Source: Bifidobacterium aquikefiri (lineage in GTDB: Bacteria > Actinomycetota > Actinomycetes > Actinomycetales > Bifidobacteriaceae). From it: a stretch of DNA of 64,000 nucleotides. Positions 17,814 through 27,046 of this stretch are shown one piece after another. Location: assembly GCF_002259795.1 (NCBI RefSeq), contig NZ_MWXA01000005.1:124001-188000 (forward strand), read 5' to 3'. The translations under genes were made by a program, and so were the position numbers. The first letter of the stretch is position 1. Every line of letters starts with the position of its first letter. The notes under the pieces were generated by a model that saw only the letters and a list, made by a program, of their open reading frames with translations, ran no database searches and was not told the DNA's origin.

Positions 17814-18139
17814 GATGCACCCTTGAAATACGCGGTCGGCAACGTGGTGGGGTTGAGCCCAACCGCCCTCAGAATCTTCATGGCATCCTGCGCACGCACG
17901 GCACCACCATCAAGCATGGCATCGACCACTTCTTGTGCAACCCCGGAGCGGTCCGCAATCTGAGACGCACCGATGCCCAATCTCTCCATCTCGCGCTTCA
18001 ATTCACGCGAAACACTTTCCGTGCCGGTCAGATATACGATTCTCGGACGACGGACGACGGCACGCTTTCGCAGATTGCCCGCGAAGCTCAGCTCTTCCTT
18101 CGATGGCTTGCCGAGCTGGTACTGCATACTGCCGTTCAT
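17810..18139 (-). CDS. hipB: HipB-like XRE-family antitoxin
   Basis: This is a DNA-binding antitoxin expected to neutralise HipA and repress the operon. From MNGSMQYQLGKPS the protein has 109 residues. The helix-turn-helix is at LGIGASQIADRSGVAQEVVDAMLDGG, and the C-terminal tail ends PTAYFKGAS. ATG 18139 is chosen because GGGAGG lies five bases upstream; ATG 18178 would place the start before a good -10 box. It overlaps hipA by four bases, the usual antitoxin-toxin coupling. Confidence 0.85.
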   Translation of the reverse strand: MNGSMQYQLGKPSKEELSFAGNLRKRAVVRRPRIVYLTGTESVSRELKREMERLGIGASQIADRSGVAQEVVDAMLDGGAVRAQDAMKILRAVGLNPTTLPTAYFKGAS

Positions 18140-18156
18140 GATCGCCTCCCGTCCTT

Positions 18157-18163
18157 GCATTAT
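18157..18163 (-). promoter_or_regulatory. Likely -10 box of hipBA
   Basis: On the minus strand a perfect TATAAT lies about 20 bases upstream of the chosen hipB start. The -35 element is poor. The position is consistent with an autoregulated promoter; no clear operator palindrome overlaps it. Confidence 0.4.
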
Positions 18164-18289
18164 AGCTGTGTTAGACATTCTCGAACTCTGTTATTCACCA
18201 ACGAAGGAAGAAACAGGCGGAATCCAACACTGAAAAACCGCTGGAATTTAAGAGCGTCGTGCCTGGCGATGTGGATTTGATGCCTCGCC

Positions 18290-18406
18290 CACTGCGATAA
18301 AGCGTCCACCGGACCATAATGAAAGGAACCGCTTCGCGGTTGCTGTGTGCAGCGATATGCGCTCGACTGTTCGCGCACTGCGACACAGCGTCCACAGGAC
18401 GCTGTG

Positions 18407-18408
<2 letters not shown>
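18290..18408. repeat. Two 25-bp near-identical direct repeats and a 12-bp hairpin beside tRNA-Pro
   Basis: A 25-base sequence starting CACTGCGA and ending GGAC occurs at 18290-18314 and 18376-18400 with 22 of 25 matches, 86 bases apart. The second copy is also the left arm of a perfect 12-bp stem: GACACAGCGTCC (18382-18393), loop ACA, GGACGCTGTGTC (18397-18408). The right arm of that stem runs two bases into the 3' end of the tRNA-Pro gene. The rest of the gap up to hipB has no gene. Confidence 0.6.
18327..18341 (-). terminator. Weak hairpin downstream of tRNA-Pro
   Basis: AACCGC-GAA-GCGGTT on the minus strand, followed by CCTTTCATT, could end the tRNA-Pro transcript. The stem is only six pairs and the T-run is interrupted. 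Confidence 0.35.
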
Positions 18409-18480
<72 letters not shown>

Positions 18481-18504
18481 ACGGTGCAAAAAGCACCACA
18501 GAAT

Positions 18505-18534
18505 AAACTAGCATAACCATAAGAAATGCGTCAA
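18505..18534 (-). promoter_or_regulatory. Putative promoter of tRNA-Pro
   Basis: On the minus strand TTGACG (18529-18534) is followed after 18 bases by TAGTTT (18505-18510), about 25 bases before the tRNA 5' end. Confidence 0.45.
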
Positions 18535-18560
18535 TTCCCGCAACACACGTGTTGCTCTGG

Positions 18561-20699
18561 TTATGCGTCCAGTCGATTATGCCGCCCGGCGCTCATGAGC
18601 AACAGGAAGCTCCTGGGTTGGGCTGTAATGGCAAAACCTGCCTCATAGGCAAGCTGTGGGCCGTTCGGATTGAAGGTATCGACCATAAGTTGCCATTTAT
18701 TGCCATAGTTTTCCTCTGGCAGGGTGAATACGATTGGCTCGTAATGGGCATTGAAGATGAATATGAAATCATTGTCAGTCAGATTCGTACCAAACCAATC
18801 CTTCTCGGGAATATCACCTCCATTGAGAAATACCATGACTGAGAAGGCATGCGTGTTGTTCCAGTCATTCATGTCCATGATCGAACCGGTGTGATCAAAC
18901 CATTCGACCTGTGGGATCGTATCGGACTTATCTCCAGGTTCCCGACCTGTGAAGAAGCGACGGCGGTGCAGAACCGGATGATCGAGACGGAGATGAATCA
19001 ACTTGGTGGTAAATTCAAGCAATTCCTTTTGGCTGTCATCGAGATTCCAGTTGGTCCACGAAATGTCATTGTCCTGACAATACGCATTGTTGTTGCCCTG
19101 CTGGGTACGACCAACCTCATCCCCGCCGCAGATCATAGGAATGCCTTGGCTGACCAGCAATGTGGAAAGGAAGTTTCTGCATTGCCGCATGCGCAATTCG
19201 GTCACATCATCGATTGTCGTCGGACCTTCAACGCCGCAGTTCCATGAACGGTTGTTATTCTCACCATCCAGATTTCCTTCGAAATTCGATTCATTGTGCT
19301 TGTCGTTGTAACTCACCAGATCATTCAGGGTAAAGCCGTCATGGGCGGTGACGAAGTTCACGGATGCCACAGGCCTGCGTCCATCATCCTGGTACAAATC
19401 GGAACTGCCCATCAATCTGCTGGCAAATTCAGGTAATGTCGATGGCTGTGACCGCCAGAAATCACGGACGCAGTCACGATACCGACCATTCCATTCGCTC
19501 CACGAGGATGGGAATCCACCCACCTGGTAACCGCCAGAACCCAGATCCCAAGGTTCTGCGATGAGCTTGACGCGTGAAATAACCGGATCCTGCTCCACGA
19601 TGTCAAAAAAGGCACTGAGCTTATCGACCTCTTGGAACTGACGAGCCAATGTTGCAGCCAGATCGAATCTGAAACCGTCAACATGCATTTCCGTAACCCA
19701 GTAGCGCAACGAATCCGTTATCAGCTGTAAGGCATGGGGAGAGCGCATCAACAGTGAGTTTCCGGTGCCCGTAGTATCGAAGTAATGTGCCTCATCGCCA
19801 TCGACCAGACGATAGTATGACTTGTTGTCGATGCCTTTGAAACTTAAGGTGGGACCTTTGTCATTGCCCTCGGCAGTATGGTTATACACCACGTCGAGAA
19901 TCACTTCCATGCCGGCCTTGTGGAATGACTTTACCATGGATTTGAATTCGTTGACCTGTTCGCCTCGTTGACCAGAACTTGAATATTCGTTGTGAGGAGC
20001 GAAGAAACCAATGGTGTTATATCCCCAATAATTCGAAAGTCCCTTTTCCTGCAGGAATGCGTCATTGACATATTGATGCACTGGCATCAACTCAATGGCG
20101 GTCACTCCTAGCTTTTTCAAGTATTCGATAACGGTTGGATATGCGAGACCAGCATATGTTCCACGAATCTCGGGAGGAACACCCTCGTTTAGATTGGTCA
20201 TACCTCGAAGATGTGCTTCGTAGATGACCGAATCATGATACGGAATGAAGGGATGCTGATCGCTTCCCCAATCGAAATAGGGGTTGATGACGGCGGATTT
20301 CATCATATGGGGTGCCGAGTCCAGTGTGTTCATACCGGTATGGTCACCCTTGTCATCGAACCAGAATGAATACAGACTCTCATCGCCATCTGAGTTGCCC
20401 TCAATCGCCTTGGCATAGGGATCAAGCAACAGTTTGTGGGGATTGCATCGAAGCCCATGCTCTGGTTCATAAGGTCCATACACGCGGTATCCATAACGCT
20501 GCCCGGGCTGGATGCCGGGAACATAGTTATGCCATACGAAAGAGTTCTGCTCACTCATCTCGATTCGAGTCTCGTTGTCATCATCGTCGAACAGACATAG
20601 CTCAATTTTTTCGGCCAGCTGTGAGAATAATGCGAAATTCACGCCCGCCCCATCATAGCTTGCGCCGAGCGGATACATTGAACCTGGTCTAATTTGCAT
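18561..20699 (-). CDS. glgX: Glycogen debranching enzyme GlgX
   Basis: GlgX hydrolyses alpha-1,6 branches of limit-dextrin glycogen. The 712-residue protein begins MQIRPGSMYPLGASYDG, a CBM48 domain. The GH13 barrel follows: VILDVVYNHTAEG (region I), GFRFDLAATL with the nucleophile Asp (II), LIAEPWDLG with the acid Glu (III), and FVTAHDGFTLND (IV). The branching enzyme GlgB at 37230 belongs to the same pathway, though in a different transcription unit. ATG 20699 is used since the family starts there; the 20-residue upstream extension does not look native. Confidence 0.95.
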   Translation of the reverse strand: MQIRPGSMYPLGASYDGAGVNFALFSQLAEKIELCLFDDDDNETRIEMSEQNSFVWHNYVPGIQPGQRYGYRVYGPYEPEHGLRCNPHKLLLDPYAKAIEGNSDGDESLYSFWFDDKGDHTGMNTLDSAPHMMKSAVINPYFDWGSDQHPFIPYHDSVIYEAHLRGMTNLNEGVPPEIRGTYAGLAYPTVIEYLKKLGVTAIELMPVHQYVNDAFLQEKGLSNYWGYNTIGFFAPHNEYSSSGQRGEQVNEFKSMVKSFHKAGMEVILDVVYNHTAEGNDKGPTLSFKGIDNKSYYRLVDGDEAHYFDTTGTGNSLLMRSPHALQLITDSLRYWVTEMHVDGFRFDLAATLARQFQEVDKLSAFFDIVEQDPVISRVKLIAEPWDLGSGGYQVGGFPSSWSEWNGRYRDCVRDFWRSQPSTLPEFASRLMGSSDLYQDDGRRPVASVNFVTAHDGFTLNDLVSYNDKHNESNFEGNLDGENNNRSWNCGVEGPTTIDDVTELRMRQCRNFLSTLLVSQGIPMICGGDEVGRTQQGNNNAYCQDNDISWTNWNLDDSQKELLEFTTKLIHLRLDHPVLHRRRFFTGREPGDKSDTIPQVEWFDHTGSIMDMNDWNNTHAFSVMVFLNGGDIPEKDWFGTNLTDNDFIFIFNAHYEPIVFTLPEENYGNKWQLMVDTFNPNGPQLAYEAGFAITAQPRSFLLLMSAGRHNRLDA

Positions 20700-20766
20700 A
20701 ATTACAGTATGACACCTCAAAACGATTAAGGGGTGTTGAAACCGAGCAAAGCTGGCCAATGAGCAA

Positions 20767-21426
20767 TCAGCAATTCTCCCTGATATTCATTTCCTCGGGG
20801 ATTCCAGCTCGCTTCAATGCCTCAGACTGCAAGGCGATAACACATGTTGCGGATTGAATTTTCAGTGCTTTCAGCGTGTCCCAGGTTATCCATGCAGATT
20901 GGACATGTTCATCGCTATCACAATGTGTTTCGTGAATGTTCCAATCATGCAATTCAACAGAGATCACATGTGAAATTTCATCACTCATGCCCATAGAGGA
21001 ATACGAATCGCTGATACGAGTGATTGTGCAAGCATGTTGCGTCGGGACAATGCCGGTTTCTTCTCTCAGCTCACGCAAGGCAGCGGCATCGACGGATTCC
21101 GCACCGTCCATGAGTCCTGCAGGCAATCCAAAGACGAAGCCATTGCATCCCACTCGATACTCGCGTTCAACCAGATACTTGTCATGCTTGGAGTCATGAA
21201 CGATCATCACCACCGATGGAGCATGTTTGACAAGCTGGCGAGTTATGGATTCCTCGCCACCATCCGTCTTTGGCAGAGCAACCGTAAGTTCGTCCACATC
21301 GAAGATTGCCCCGGAGTACTGAGCGATTCTGGCAGTGATATGTGGCTGACGCTCCATGTTGATGCCGTCTGAATCCTCTTGCAACACTGCCTCAAGTCGA
21401 TCAACCGCAGATTCTTTCCGTGGCAT
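20767..21426 (-). CDS. Nudix hydrolase
   Basis: The 219-residue protein contains a perfect Nudix box, GLMDGAESVDAAALRELREE plus TGI, which binds the metal and hydrolyses a nucleoside diphosphate linked to another group. The sequence resembles the ADP-ribose pyrophosphatase group, but the substrate is not decided by sequence. ATG 21426 is favoured by GGGGAG just upstream; the longer reading would overlap the NIF3 gene. It is 17 bases downstream of that gene and probably co-transcribed. Confidence 0.88.
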   Translation of the reverse strand: MPRKESAVDRLEAVLQEDSDGINMERQPHITARIAQYSGAIFDVDELTVALPKTDGGEESITRQLVKHAPSVVMIVHDSKHDKYLVEREYRVGCNGFVFGLPAGLMDGAESVDAAALRELREETGIVPTQHACTITRISDSYSSMGMSDEISHVISVELHDWNIHETHCDSDEHVQSAWITWDTLKALKIQSATCVIALQSEALKRAGIPEEMNIRENC

Positions 21427-21443
21427 GACTCCCCTTCCCCTGA

Positions 21444-22406
21444 CTACAGTCGTAGATTCCAAGGATCCGTGTTCAATGTTGACGTATAGATGGTAATGCT
21501 GCGCTGATGATGTCGTTTCAGCGCTTCCTGCAGATCCACAGCTGCGCGTTCCAGCCATAGATGTTCGATTGCGGAGTGAGGTGTATTGATGAATGCTGGA
21601 AAGGGAGCGGTGTGGTGCTCTCCCCCAGGGATATAACCTGAGCTTTTCAGCATGAATTCATACCGTGACTGCTGATAGGCATCGGTCACCGGATGATGCC
21701 GCAAGTCGCTGGTGACATACACATCAACATCGCTGCTTCGCACTTCATCGAAGCATGAGTCACCTGATCCCGGCAGGATGGCGACTGTATGAACCATCGC
21801 ATCCAACTCACCGCATACCAGAACGCCGGCATTCGTTTTGGGCAGCTTGTGTGCAATCGCTGTTGCGAAATTGCGCAAGGTCTGCGGCTTGCTAAGCGTT
21901 CCCACTCTGCCAAGACCAATGTCATGCCCATGCTGCTGCGTGTCGGAGGGAACCAGCGGGTGCTGGTTCACCAAGCCGAATGCATCAGCTGCACTGTGCG
22001 CAACTCCGCGATAGGCGACATCGGCATTCGTATGGCCAACCCACAATGCACAATTGTTCCGCACAAGCGCATTGATGATGCCACCCCTGAAGCCAAGTCC
22101 ACTGACCTCATGGACTGCCCTGAACAGCAAGGGGTGGTGGGTGATCAGCACATCGGCATGGTGGCGGATCGCCTCGTCAACAACGTCTATGGTCGGATCA
22201 ACCGCAAACATGACTCTGCTGATACGTCTTGAAAGATCACCGACGATAAGTCCGGGTGCATCCCAACTTTCCGCATATTCGAGTGGATACAGCGATTCCA
22301 GAATCTCGACAACCTGACTGAGAATGGGTTGCTCCTCATTACTTTGCTGTGAGAAACCGAGTGTCTGCTTCCTGACATGATCGGTATCTGGACCTGCATG
22401 ATTCAT
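21444..22406 (-). CDS. NIF3-like dinuclear metal protein (GTP cyclohydrolase 1 type 2 family)
   Basis: The 320-residue protein has the NIF3 metal-site segments LITHHPLLFRAVHE and VGHTNADVAYRGVAHS near the N-terminus, and YVTSDLRHHPVTDAY with more ligands after the middle domain. Family members bind two metal ions. The annotated cyclohydrolase activity is not generally established, so the true function is open. ATG 22406 has GGAGGT seven bases upstream. It leads a small unit with the Nudix gene. Confidence 0.9.
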   Translation of the reverse strand: MNHAGPDTDHVRKQTLGFSQQSNEEQPILSQVVEILESLYPLEYAESWDAPGLIVGDLSRRISRVMFAVDPTIDVVDEAIRHHADVLITHHPLLFRAVHEVSGLGFRGGIINALVRNNCALWVGHTNADVAYRGVAHSAADAFGLVNQHPLVPSDTQQHGHDIGLGRVGTLSKPQTLRNFATAIAHKLPKTNAGVLVCGELDAMVHTVAILPGSGDSCFDEVRSSDVDVYVTSDLRHHPVTDAYQQSRYEFMLKSSGYIPGGEHHTAPFPAFINTPHSAIEHLWLERAAVDLQEALKRHHQRSITIYTSTLNTDPWNLRL

Positions 22407-22505
22407 ATCGATAACCTCCAATGTTACGCATCATTGCAACGCTGTGAGTGGCTCAGCCCGCCATTCACACATCAGCAACGTGGGCACCGATATACGCCTT
22501 CCCTA

Positions 22506-25400
22506 TCAGTGTGCGGCTTGCTGCCAGTCTGCTCCCAAACCAGTTGACACATCCAAGGGAACGGCTATGTGAACTGCATGTTCCATTGCCTCAGTGACCA
22601 AAGCAGTGACCTTCTTGACTTCAGATTCTACAACTTCAAGCACAAGTTCATCATGAATCTGAAGCACAATGCGACTCTTCATACCCGCAGAGCGTAATGC
22701 GACATCGGCTCGAATCATCGCAATCTTCATAATATCGGCAGCGGAACCCTGGATAGGAGCGTTCAGTGCTCCACGCTCTGCTGCATCTCTGATCTGACGT
22801 CTGGTCGATTTGAGACCCGGGAAATATCTTCTTCTGCCAAACATGGTTTCGGTATACCCTTTGTCTCGTGCCGTACTCACCAATGATTCGAGATATTCGT
22901 GAACCTTGCCAAAGGTGGCGAAATACTTCTGGCGCAGCACATCAGCTTCAGCGGGACTGACGCTTAATCGTTGCGCGAGTCCGTACGTGCTCAATCCATA
23001 GGCCAGACCGTAGCTCATTGCCTTCACGTGTGAGCGTTCATCTCCAGTGATGTCGTCAACCGACTTCTGGTACACAAGGCTGGCAACGTATTTGTGGAAG
23101 TCCCTTCCGGACTTGAACGCCTCGATCAGTGCCTCATCTCCAGAAAGGTCGGCCATGATGCGCAATTCAACCTGAGAATAATCGGAGCTCAAGAGATAGT
23201 CGTAACCACTTGCAGGTACGAACGCCGAGCGAATCTCACGCCCTTGAGCGTTTCTATTCGGTATGTTCTGCAAGTTCGGATCGACTGAACTCAATCTCCC
23301 TGTCGCAGCAACCGTTTGCTCAAAGGTCGTATGAATCCTGCCGTCGCGAACATTCACTGCATCGATCAGAGTCTGCATGATTTGCTTGAGCTTGTTGGTC
23401 TCTCTGTAACGCAACAGGGCACCGAGAAAATCATTTGCCTTGGTCTTATCGGTGGACTTCAGATACATGCTCTGCAATGCTGCGGCATTGGTGGTATATG
23501 ACCCACCCTTGGTCTTGCGGGATGGCTTGAGGCCAAGATCTTCGAACAGCACTTTCTGGAGTTGCTTGGGACTTTGCAGATTGATCTTTGAACCCGCATT
23601 TTCCCACGCAATGTCCTGTGCCTGTGAGGCATCCGCTATGAATCTGTCGTGCAGTTCCTTCATTCTCTGGGTACTTACGGATGCGCCTGAGGATTCCATG
23701 GCATAGAGCGTTGAGGATACTGGTATCTCAATCGAGCGAAGGAGTCTATATTGCCTGCGTTCATCAACGATCGGCATCAGATACCGTGCCAGACGAGATA
23801 CAAGAATGGCCTGTTTTACAGATTCGGGGAGCGCATGCTCATCTGACGAGGATTCGTTCTTGCGCTCCTCTGAATCAGTGTCATCAAATGCAAAGCTGCC
23901 CTGCTCGATGGTCACATCGTTGTTGTCGTCATGAATATCCAGAAAATGCGCGACTGATGCCGAAAGACTATCTGCGTGGAAGTCTGGTTCCACGATGTAA
24001 CCGGCAAGCTTCGTATCGAACAATGGTTCATGAAGCTCAAGCCCACACGCACTGAGAATATGCCGCTGCTCCTTGTACCCATGAAGCAGTATCTGAGACT
24101 GGTATTTGTCGAGGAACTGCTGCAGCGAATGCAGCAACTCGGCATTTTCGGTAGCGTCATCGAGCACCAGTACATGTTCGTCTGCTGCCACTATGGCCAA
24201 TGAACGAAATGATTCCCGACCGGGTAAATCCTTGCCGGCGGCGAAAACGGTAATGGCATTCGGCAACGCTGCGGCAGCGGTCGCCGATGCCTTCAATGCC
24301 GGATTGCCATGCTCGTCGTTGCTCGTTGCAATGGAGTCTTCGACTGTGTGCGCATGCTCCGTCAACCACGCCTGGAAGGCATACGAGTCGCCCACAGAGT
24401 CGAGAACTGTAGCAATCTCTGCCTTGGGCTGCTCACCTGCAATATCCACATCATTGCTTGCCTCAGCTTGCTTCAGCTTGTTCGCTGCATCCGCACCGAA
24501 TGCAGCGATGACGCGCTTGCGGGTCCGTTCACCGAACTGCAAGGAGTCAAAGAGTTTCGAAAGATCGTCAGATTTGATGTCACCATATTCCAGATCACTG
24601 ATGTCAACACCCAGATCCATATCACGAACGAGTGCGTTAACTTTGCGGTTCAGTTTGACCTGCTCGATGTTTTCCCGCAGAGCTATGCCCTTTTTGCCGC
24701 CTATTTCCTCGGCATGCTCATAGATTCCCTGAAGACCACCGTACTGGTTGATCCATTTTGCCGCATAGCCATCGCCTACTCCAGGAACCCCGGGAATATT
24801 ATCAGCAGTCTCGCCACGCATCGCAGCCAAGTCTGGATATTGTGAGGGCGAGACATGGTACTTCTCCTGTACAGCGTCGGCGGTCATGTGTTTCAATTCC
24901 TTGAAGTGATGACCCGGATAGAGCACCGTCACATAATCGTCAATCAGCTGGAAGGCATCACGATCTCCGGAGAGAACCAAGGTCTTGTACCTCGCCTGTG
25001 AACCCATCGTGGCAAGGGTTGCGATGATATCGTCGCCCTCAAAGCCGCGCCGTTCCACATAGGTAATGCCCAGCGAAGCAAGCAGCTGCTGTATCAATGG
25101 AAGCTGACTGAGAAGCTCCTCTGGAGCCGCATCTCGCGTTGCCTTGTACTGCTTGAGCATGGTGTTACGGAAGGTGCCACCTGACATGTCGAAGGCAACG
25201 GCAAGGTGGTTCGGTCGTTCCGTTTCAATGACCTGTGCAAGCATCGTTGCAAAGCCCCATACCGCATTGGTGGCCTGACCACTTTGGGTGGTGAAATTCT
25301 CTACTGGCAGGGCAAAGAATGCCCTGAAGGCCAATGAATGACCATCAACAACAAGGAGTGTGTCTTTCGGCAATTGCCTATTTTCAGAATCCGTATCCAT
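22506..25400 (-). CDS. polA: DNA polymerase I
   Basis: PolA fills gaps in repair and removes RNA primers from lagging-strand fragments. The 964-residue protein has an N-terminal 5'-3' exonuclease (LVVDGHSLAFRAFFALP, AVAFDMSGGTFRN, GDRDAFQLIDD). A middle domain resembles a 3'-5' exonuclease with the first catalytic acids missing. The polymerase domain contains LLSSDYSQVELRIMADLSGD (motif A), RSHVKAMSYGLAYGLS (O helix region) and QIHDELVLEV (motif C). ATG 25400 is preferred (AAGG eight bases before); GTG 25430 would overlap the end of pdtaR. The polA-pdtaR adjacency is conserved in mycobacteria. Confidence 0.96.
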   Translation of the reverse strand: MDTDSENRQLPKDTLLVVDGHSLAFRAFFALPVENFTTQSGQATNAVWGFATMLAQVIETERPNHLAVAFDMSGGTFRNTMLKQYKATRDAAPEELLSQLPLIQQLLASLGITYVERRGFEGDDIIATLATMGSQARYKTLVLSGDRDAFQLIDDYVTVLYPGHHFKELKHMTADAVQEKYHVSPSQYPDLAAMRGETADNIPGVPGVGDGYAAKWINQYGGLQGIYEHAEEIGGKKGIALRENIEQVKLNRKVNALVRDMDLGVDISDLEYGDIKSDDLSKLFDSLQFGERTRKRVIAAFGADAANKLKQAEASNDVDIAGEQPKAEIATVLDSVGDSYAFQAWLTEHAHTVEDSIATSNDEHGNPALKASATAAAALPNAITVFAAGKDLPGRESFRSLAIVAADEHVLVLDDATENAELLHSLQQFLDKYQSQILLHGYKEQRHILSACGLELHEPLFDTKLAGYIVEPDFHADSLSASVAHFLDIHDDNNDVTIEQGSFAFDDTDSEERKNESSSDEHALPESVKQAILVSRLARYLMPIVDERRQYRLLRSIEIPVSSTLYAMESSGASVSTQRMKELHDRFIADASQAQDIAWENAGSKINLQSPKQLQKVLFEDLGLKPSRKTKGGSYTTNAAALQSMYLKSTDKTKANDFLGALLRYRETNKLKQIMQTLIDAVNVRDGRIHTTFEQTVAATGRLSSVDPNLQNIPNRNAQGREIRSAFVPASGYDYLLSSDYSQVELRIMADLSGDEALIEAFKSGRDFHKYVASLVYQKSVDDITGDERSHVKAMSYGLAYGLSTYGLAQRLSVSPAEADVLRQKYFATFGKVHEYLESLVSTARDKGYTETMFGRRRYFPGLKSTRRQIRDAAERGALNAPIQGSAADIMKIAMIRADVALRSAGMKSRIVLQIHDELVLEVVESEVKKVTALVTEAMEHAVHIAVPLDVSTGLGADWQQAAH

Positions 25401-25419
25401 CTCCCTGACCTTCGTTGAA

Positions 25420-26034
25420 TCAGTCGTCACTCTCTACTTGAGCGATAACTGCATCTGCAACTTCTTGCATGGTAAGTCTTCTATCCATGGAAGTCTTCTG
25501 AATCCAACGGAAAGCTTCAGACTCTGTCAGGCCCATGTTTTCCATCAACAGACCTTTTGCACGATCAACGCGCTTGCGTGCCTCGAAACGAGCTTTGAGA
25601 TCACTGACTTCATCACGTAGTGTGTTGATCTGCTCAAATCTTGTAATGGCAACCTCGAGTGCGGGGAGCAGCTTTTCAGGCACAAACGGTTTCACAACAT
25701 AAGCCATGGCACCGGCCTCTGCAGCCTTTTCGACGAGCTTCTGCTGTGAAAATGCCGTAAGCATGACAACTGGTGCAAGATTATCCTTGCCGATTTCCTT
25801 AGCAGCTGTAATGCCATCCATACCGGGCATCTTAACATCCATGACTACAATGTCAGGCTTCATTTTTCGAGTAAAATCAAGAGCTTCCTGACCGCTTGCA
25901 GCCTCACCCACGACGTCATAACCGGCATCGCCCAAGGCTTCGACGATATCGAGTCGGATCAACGATTCATCCTCAGCGACAACAACCGTCCTGTTTGACT
26001 GAGAGTCTTCGGTCTTATCCGTTTCCGCTACCAT
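25420..26034 (-). CDS. pdtaR: ANTAR-domain response regulator PdtaR
   Basis: The 204-residue protein has an N-terminal receiver domain (VVVAEDESLIRLDIVEALGD; phosphoacceptor Asp in VVMDVKMPGMDG; VVMLTAFSQ; YVVKPF). Its C-terminal ANTAR domain (AKGLLMENMGLTESEAFRWI, RRLTMQEVADAVI) binds paired RNA hairpins to prevent transcription termination. The cognate kinase PdtaS is at 57027-58529 in this window. The start is ATG 26034, with GAGGT just upstream; the 36-residue extension has no support. Target hairpins cannot be named from inspection. Confidence 0.94.
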   Translation of the reverse strand: MVAETDKTEDSQSNRTVVVAEDESLIRLDIVEALGDAGYDVVGEAASGQEALDFTRKMKPDIVVMDVKMPGMDGITAAKEIGKDNLAPVVMLTAFSQQKLVEKAAEAGAMAYVVKPFVPEKLLPALEVAITRFEQINTLRDEVSDLKARFEARKRVDRAKGLLMENMGLTESEAFRWIQKTSMDRRLTMQEVADAVIAQVESDD

Positions 26035-26117
26035 GCCAACCTCGTTTCCATATGTTTCCCTCCCAGCGTAGCTTCCGTGCTCCCCTAGGTGCGTATGCTG
26101 ACAGGTACCTGCAACCG

Positions 26118-26191
26118 TGCCCCCGGTGAGACTCGAACTCACACTGGACGGATTTTGAGGCCGTTTCCTCTACCAATTGGGATACAGGGGC
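26118..26191 (-). tRNA. tRNA-Leu(CAA) with a short variable region
   Basis: The 74-base gene reads GCCCCTG at the 5' acceptor arm and CGGGGGC plus A at the 3' end. The T-arm is GTGAG-TTCGAGT-CTCAC. The anticodon loop is CTCAAAA, giving anticodon CAA for leucine. The variable region is only about five bases (CCAGT), not the long arm usual for leucine tRNAs, and pair 31-39 is a C-T mismatch. Similar short leucine CAA genes occur in actinobacteria as far as I recall. CCA is not encoded. Confidence 0.8.
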
Positions 26192-26310
26192 TTACTGTTA
26201 CCTTTGGGAATCTACCATATTCTCGCGACCTTGCAACATGGCCGCGCGTGGCGGCATACAATGTCGGTAGGGAGATAATCCAAATCAAGCCCACGAAGCA
26301 AGGAGATTCC

Positions 26311-26907
26311 ATGAGCAATCCAACATATCGGCCATTCGACCCTTGGCGTCCTGCCCCAGTCAAGGAGGGCTCAAGGACCCAGATCGTGCAAAGCCACTAC
26401 TTCAATGTGGATCAGGTTTCTTTTGAATCCAATGTGTTTGGATCATTCGAGCGATACATACTGCATGAGAACAACGGCGACACCGTTGCGGTTCTCGCAG
26501 TCACGCCCGACGGGAAGATTCCGCTCATTGAGCAATATCGGATTCCAACACACCGCTGGACGTTGGAGATTCCAGCTGGACATGCCAATTCACCGAACGA
26601 GAAATCCCTCGATGTGGCGAAGCGCAAGCTTCATGAGGAAGCCGGTTTCGAAGCTGCAAGTTTCACGCAGTTCGGCAGATTCATCAATACGCCAAGCTTT
26701 TCGAACCAGCACACCTCCATGTACTACGCGAGCGGACTGACACCGGTAGACAGAGGCGTCATTGGTCCGGAGTCACCTCGTTCAAGCGTGCGTCTCTATA
26801 CGCCCGAGGAGGCTTATGAGATGGTATTGAGCGGGACCATAGTCGATGCGAAAACTGTGATTGCCATATTGCGTGCACATTGCGGTCTTGGGGAAAAACT
26901 GCAATAA
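26311..26907 (+). CDS. Nudix hydrolase with a divergent box
   Basis: The 198-residue protein has the layout of ADP-sugar pyrophosphatases: GKIPLIEQYRIPTHRWTLEIPAGHA, then a Nudix-like helix KRKLHEEAGF. The box departs from consensus: six residues rather than five separate G from E, and the Glu after Arg is Lys (RKLHEE). The last two Glu are kept. Activity may therefore be altered. AGGAG at 26301-26305 fixes the start at ATG 26311. It is alone on the plus strand between tRNA-Leu and pyk. Confidence 0.85.
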   Translation: MSNPTYRPFDPWRPAPVKEGSRTQIVQSHYFNVDQVSFESNVFGSFERYILHENNGDTVAVLAVTPDGKIPLIEQYRIPTHRWTLEIPAGHANSPNEKSLDVAKRKLHEEAGFEAASFTQFGRFINTPSFSNQHTSMYYASGLTPVDRGVIGPESPRSSVRLYTPEEAYEMVLSGTIVDAKTVIAILRAHCGLGEKLQ

Positions 26908-26922
26908 GCGTTCGTCATGCAA

Positions 26923-26959
26923 AAACCGGCATCATCAGATTCTTTGATGATGCCGGTTT
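26923..26959. terminator. Bidirectional intrinsic terminator, Nudix gene / pyk
   Basis: A perfect 15-bp stem (AAACCGGCATCATCA and its complement) encloses a 7-base loop between the convergent Nudix and pyk genes. A/T-rich ends on both sides allow it to work on both strands. Confidence 0.85.
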
Positions 26960-27046
26960 ATTATGTTTGCCGTTGCCGGAAAGCAATCAATGAAAACATT
27001 CCAGTCTACATAGCTCACACAATCTTAGGTGACGAGCAACTCTCGA

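Noticed and set aside
26089-26310. Upstream extension of the plus-strand Nudix gene over tRNA-Leu
   Set aside because: The extension translates the tRNA gene in reverse; the ribosome binding site at 26301-26305 supports the shorter form.
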